47,999 bases of DNA from Membranihabitans marinus (GTDB lineage Bacteria; Bacteroidota; Bacteroidia; Chitinophagales; Saprospiraceae). The stretch lies in contig NZ_JAJQYA010000039.1 of the NCBI RefSeq assembly GCF_021729155.1, positions 2,872 through 50,870 of the forward strand. Direction: 5' to 3'. The first letter of the stretch is position 1. Every line of letters starts with the position of its first letter. This document shows positions 45,817-47,999 of this stretch, piece by piece. The position numbers and the translations under genes are program-made. The notes below the pieces were generated by a model. That model worked only from the letters and a program-made list of their open reading frames with translations, had not been told where the DNA came from and ran no database searches.

Positions 45817-47259
45817 ATGAAAAAAATCAAAAAAGTACTAATTGCCAATAGAGGAGAAATTGTATCAAGAATTATCTCAACCTGTCGTAAAATGGGCATC
45901 ACTTCCGTCGCTGTATACACAGAAACCGATGCGGAATTGCCCTATGTCGGTGAAGCTGATGAGAAATATTTGTTGCAGGGCAATAGTATCGCCGACACCT
46001 ATTTGTCTATAGAGACCATTATATCTATTGCTGTACTCTGTAATGCCGATGCCATACACCCCGGATATGGATTTTTAAGCGAGAATCCAAGATTTGCGAC
46101 TGCTATCGAGGAAGCCGGATTAATGTTCATTGGTCCATCGGCTCAAAGTATGGAATGGATGGGCAATAAAATTTCAGCTAAAAAATTGGCTCTTGATGCC
46201 GAAGTCCCATTAGTACCTGGTGATGCTTCTACCATAATCCATCATCAACACGCACGAAATGTGGCCAATCAGATCGGCTATCCAGTACTCATAAAAGCAG
46301 CAGCTGGAGGTGGCGGCAAAGGTATGAGGAAGGCGAATGATGAAACTGAATTAATCCATTACATTGATTTGGTAAAAAGTGAAGCAGAAAACGCATTCGG
46401 CAATGGTGAAATATTCATTGAAAAATTTATTGAAAATCCGAAACACATAGAGATTCAAATATTTGGTGACTGTGATGGCAATATTGTCCATCTATACGAA
46501 AGGGATTGCAGCATACAACGAAGACATCAAAAAGTAATAGAAGAAGCACCCGCAATGGTTCTGTCCAAGGATACAAAAGCTAAATTGTATAAATCTGCTA
46601 TTGAACTAGCCAGAAAATGTAATTATTTCAGTAGTGGAACCGTAGAATTCTTAGTAGATAAATATCAAAATTTCTACTTTTTAGAAATGAATACCAGATT
46701 ACAGGTTGAACATCCAGTCACAGAAATGATCACCGGTATTGACTTAGTAGAATGGCAAATAAAAGTGGCTGAAGGAAAACCTCTTCCTCTGTCTCAGGAA
46801 GAAATATCTTCAACCGGTCATGCCATTCAATTGAGAATCTATGCAGAAGATTATACTGATGGCTTTACACCATCACCAGGGGAAATTATACATTTTGAAA
46901 TTCCAACTTCTGACAGGGTTCGCTTAGACAGTGGATTCAAATCCGGTAATTCGGTTTCTCTTTATTACGATCCAATGATAGCCAAACTCATAGTTTGGGG
47001 TAATACGAGAGCAGAAGCCATATCGACCATGCAAAAAACCATAGCCTCCAGTCGAATCCAAGGCATAATGACAACTATGGCCTTTGGAGATTATGTACTG
47101 ACGGATGAAGAGTTTATCACTGGAGAATACACCATAGAATACATATCATCTGTCTCCGTAGATCAACTTACGGCTAAAGAAAAGCAATTGGGTAAAATAG
47201 CAGCTTTATTCTGCCAGGAATACCTAGCCAACCACAATAAAAAGGCTTTTTTAGGTTGA
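45817..47259 (+). CDS. Biotin carboxylase subunit of an acyl-CoA carboxylase (AccC-like)
   Basis: 480 residues. It carboxylates the biotin of a carrier protein using ATP and bicarbonate. Start KKVLIANRGEIVSRII, ATP-grasp glycine loop GGGGKGM at about 165-171, ERDCSIQRRHQKVIEEAPA, and the catalytic strand EMNTRLQVEHPVTEMITGID (about 290-309) are all intact, followed by the C-terminal carboxylase domain (LRIYAEDY, GFTPSPG, YYDPMIAKLIVWG). No carrier (BCCP) or carboxyltransferase gene is in the window. It may be AccC of fatty-acid synthesis or a subunit of a propionyl- or methylcrotonyl-CoA carboxylase. Sequence alone does not decide, so I give no symbol. Confidence 0.93.
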   Translation: MKKIKKVLIANRGEIVSRIISTCRKMGITSVAVYTETDAELPYVGEADEKYLLQGNSIADTYLSIETIISIAVLCNADAIHPGYGFLSENPRFATAIEEAGLMFIGPSAQSMEWMGNKISAKKLALDAEVPLVPGDASTIIHHQHARNVANQIGYPVLIKAAAGGGGKGMRKANDETELIHYIDLVKSEAENAFGNGEIFIEKFIENPKHIEIQIFGDCDGNIVHLYERDCSIQRRHQKVIEEAPAMVLSKDTKAKLYKSAIELARKCNYFSSGTVEFLVDKYQNFYFLEMNTRLQVEHPVTEMITGIDLVEWQIKVAEGKPLPLSQEEISSTGHAIQLRIYAEDYTDGFTPSPGEIIHFEIPTSDRVRLDSGFKSGNSVSLYYDPMIAKLIVWGNTRAEAISTMQKTIASSRIQGIMTTMAFGDYVLTDEEFITGEYTIEYISSVSVDQLTAKEKQLGKIAALFCQEYLANHNKKAFLG

Positions 47260-47370
47260 GTAATGCCCTAATTATCTGATTCAAGCGATGGATTTTATGA
47301 TTCAGCAGTGAATTAATTGTGTCGTAATCTTTGTCATACCATCTGTCATTGATTGAATTCAAATACAATT

Positions 47371-47445
47371 GTAAGTGACCAAGCAACTATGTCTTTGTGC
47401 TATAATTAATCGAGATGAAGCTTTTGCAAAATGAACAGCTTAATT
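47371..47445. repeat. 75-bp direct repeat, copy 1
   Basis: Matches 47924-47998 at 67 of 75 positions without gaps (starts GTAAGTGACCAAGCAACTA, ends AACAGCTTAATT). Six of the eight differences are transitions, the mark of old copies under drift. It may be an edge of a mobile or repeat element. No gene is seen here. Confidence 0.8.
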
Positions 47446-47487
47446 TATTGGTTTTATCATAGAATACGAGGTCATGCTCATTCACAC

Positions 47488-47640
47488 CCACGACACTATG
47501 GTCGTGGCTCCCTCATCAGATGAACATTTAGTTCATCGACTTGCTCTTTCCTCACCCACCCAATGCGCAGAGGCATAGGTGCCTTCATCCTATGTAACTT
47601 CATTCAGTTATATTCGGTTGTGAACTTCATTCAGTCATGT
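47488..47640 (-). repeat. Dispersed multi-hairpin element, inverted copy
   Basis: H3 at 47488-47507 (stem CCACGAC/GTCGTGG, loop ACTATG), linker CTCATCA, H2 at 47519-47537 (stem GATGAAC/GTTCATC around ATTTA), a decayed H1 (CTTGCTCTTT) and the leader in inverted form (CTTCATTCAGTTATATTCGG, then TTCATTCAGTCATGTTCGG). The order is that of the 5.2-kb and 12.7-kb inverted copies. Confidence 0.75.
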
Positions 47641-47827
47641 TCGGCCACCTTAATCGTTGATTATATTTCAAACACAGGCAGAAATACTACTTAGTTTTCC
47701 TCTTAAACACCTTCATATTTTTCTACTTTTTCATTGTATTAAAAAGGAAATATTAAATTTTATTTATCAAACATCATCAAAAAGCTAAATACTTAAATCG
47801 AAGTACATCTTCTAGTAAATCCAAAGA
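47641..47827. other. Non-coding stretch
   Basis: A+T-rich sequence without a recognised gene; it follows the hairpin element. Confidence 0.4.
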
Positions 47828-47870
47828 TGACCGTGATCTGTAAATGTAATTGGTCTTACATCCACGGTCA
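47828..47870. repeat. Stem-loop TGACCGTG/CACGGTCA
   Basis: Eight-base arms at 47828-47835 and 47863-47870, perfectly complementary, enclose a smaller dyad (TGTAA/TTACA). No T-run follows on either strand that would make it an obvious terminator. Confidence 0.55.
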
Positions 47871-47923
47871 GATTTATTCACCACTACGGCTACATAGATT
47901 TGCACAAAGGACACAAATAGTTT

Positions 47924-47998
47924 GTAAGCGACCAAGCAACTACGTCTTTATGCAGTAATCAATCGAGATGAACCTTTTGTAAAATGAACAGCTTAATT
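47924..47998. repeat. 75-bp direct repeat, copy 2
   Basis: Second copy of the repeat at 47371-47445, same orientation, 553 bp apart, reaching the right window edge. The full extent of this copy may lie beyond the window. Confidence 0.8.
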
Positions 47999-47999
47999 A

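Noticed and set aside
47174-47386. 70-codon minus-strand frame over the end of the biotin carboxylase gene
   Set aside because: It overlaps a well-supported gene on the other strand and has no recognisable family.

Overview
The window looks like a piece of a chromosome from an A+T-rich, probably marine member of the Bacteroidota. I lean to the Saprospiria/Cytophagia side, but this is inferred from gene families and not proven. The support is a PorP/SprF-type protein next to an OmpA/PD40 protein (type IX secretion and gliding families), a Na+-translocating NADH:quinone reductase, a YtxJ-type bacilliredoxin, a sigma-E/DUF4252 module, promoters of the Bacteroidota form TAnnTTTG, weak ribosome binding sites and frequent TTG/GTG starts.

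Layout. 1-4370 (minus) is the 5' part of a giant secreted right-handed beta-helix protein that runs off the left edge. 4371-5790 is intergenic and rich in hairpins. 5793-12115 (minus) is the complete nqrABCDEF operon, with a clear promoter and terminator and an unusual membrane-anchored NqrA. 12116-12915 is intergenic with inverted repeats. 12916-16403 (minus) is a PorP/SprF gene followed by an OmpA-family gene with an extra C-terminal DUF1573 domain. 16590-18353 (minus) is an LptF/LptG permease. 18411-19885 (plus) is an ECF sigma factor, a single-TM probable anti-sigma and a DUF4252 protein. 19945-21534 holds an enoyl-CoA hydratase and a convergent short-chain dehydrogenase. 22263-23222 (minus) is rlmF. 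23223-24249 is the densest part of a dispersed hairpin-repeat family. 24256-25385 holds an NTF2-like protein, a 44-residue lipoprotein and ytxJ. 25458-27480 is a 2-kb non-coding stretch with two different tandem-repeat arrays. 27526-31245 holds a dicarboxylate/amino-acid symporter, a CorA-type channel and an FtsX-like permease. 31329-36073 (plus) is a tight run of tyrS, a TRAP substrate-binding lipoprotein, a lactonase lipoprotein and a Tat-exported Gfo/Idh/MocA oxidoreductase. 36682-44065 (minus) holds a DUF1593 lipoprotein and a 1933-residue alpha-2-macroglobulin. 44284-45694 (minus) is a DUF983 gene and an FAD oxidoreductase. 45817-47259 (plus) is a biotin carboxylase. The rest is repeat-rich non-coding DNA.

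How the genes fit together. Na+-NQR would make a sodium gradient that the DAACS symporter could use. The PorP and OmpA-type proteins could belong to the route by which the giant beta-helix protein leaves the cell, although its C-terminal sorting domain lies outside the window. The TRAP binding protein, lactonase and oxidoreductase all carry export signals and could form a cell-envelope sugar-oxidation route.

The most unusual signal is not a gene. It is a family of intergenic elements built from two or three consecutive hairpins (4.9-5.4, 12.7, 23.3-23.9, 36.1 and 47.5 kb). Loops and linkers are kept between copies while the stems change sequence and stay self-complementary. Other points worth checking are a tyrosyl-tRNA synthetase whose HIGH motif reads TIGN, an alpha-2-macroglobulin without the thioester motif, and a 44-bp near-perfect palindrome at the start of the DUF1593 gene.
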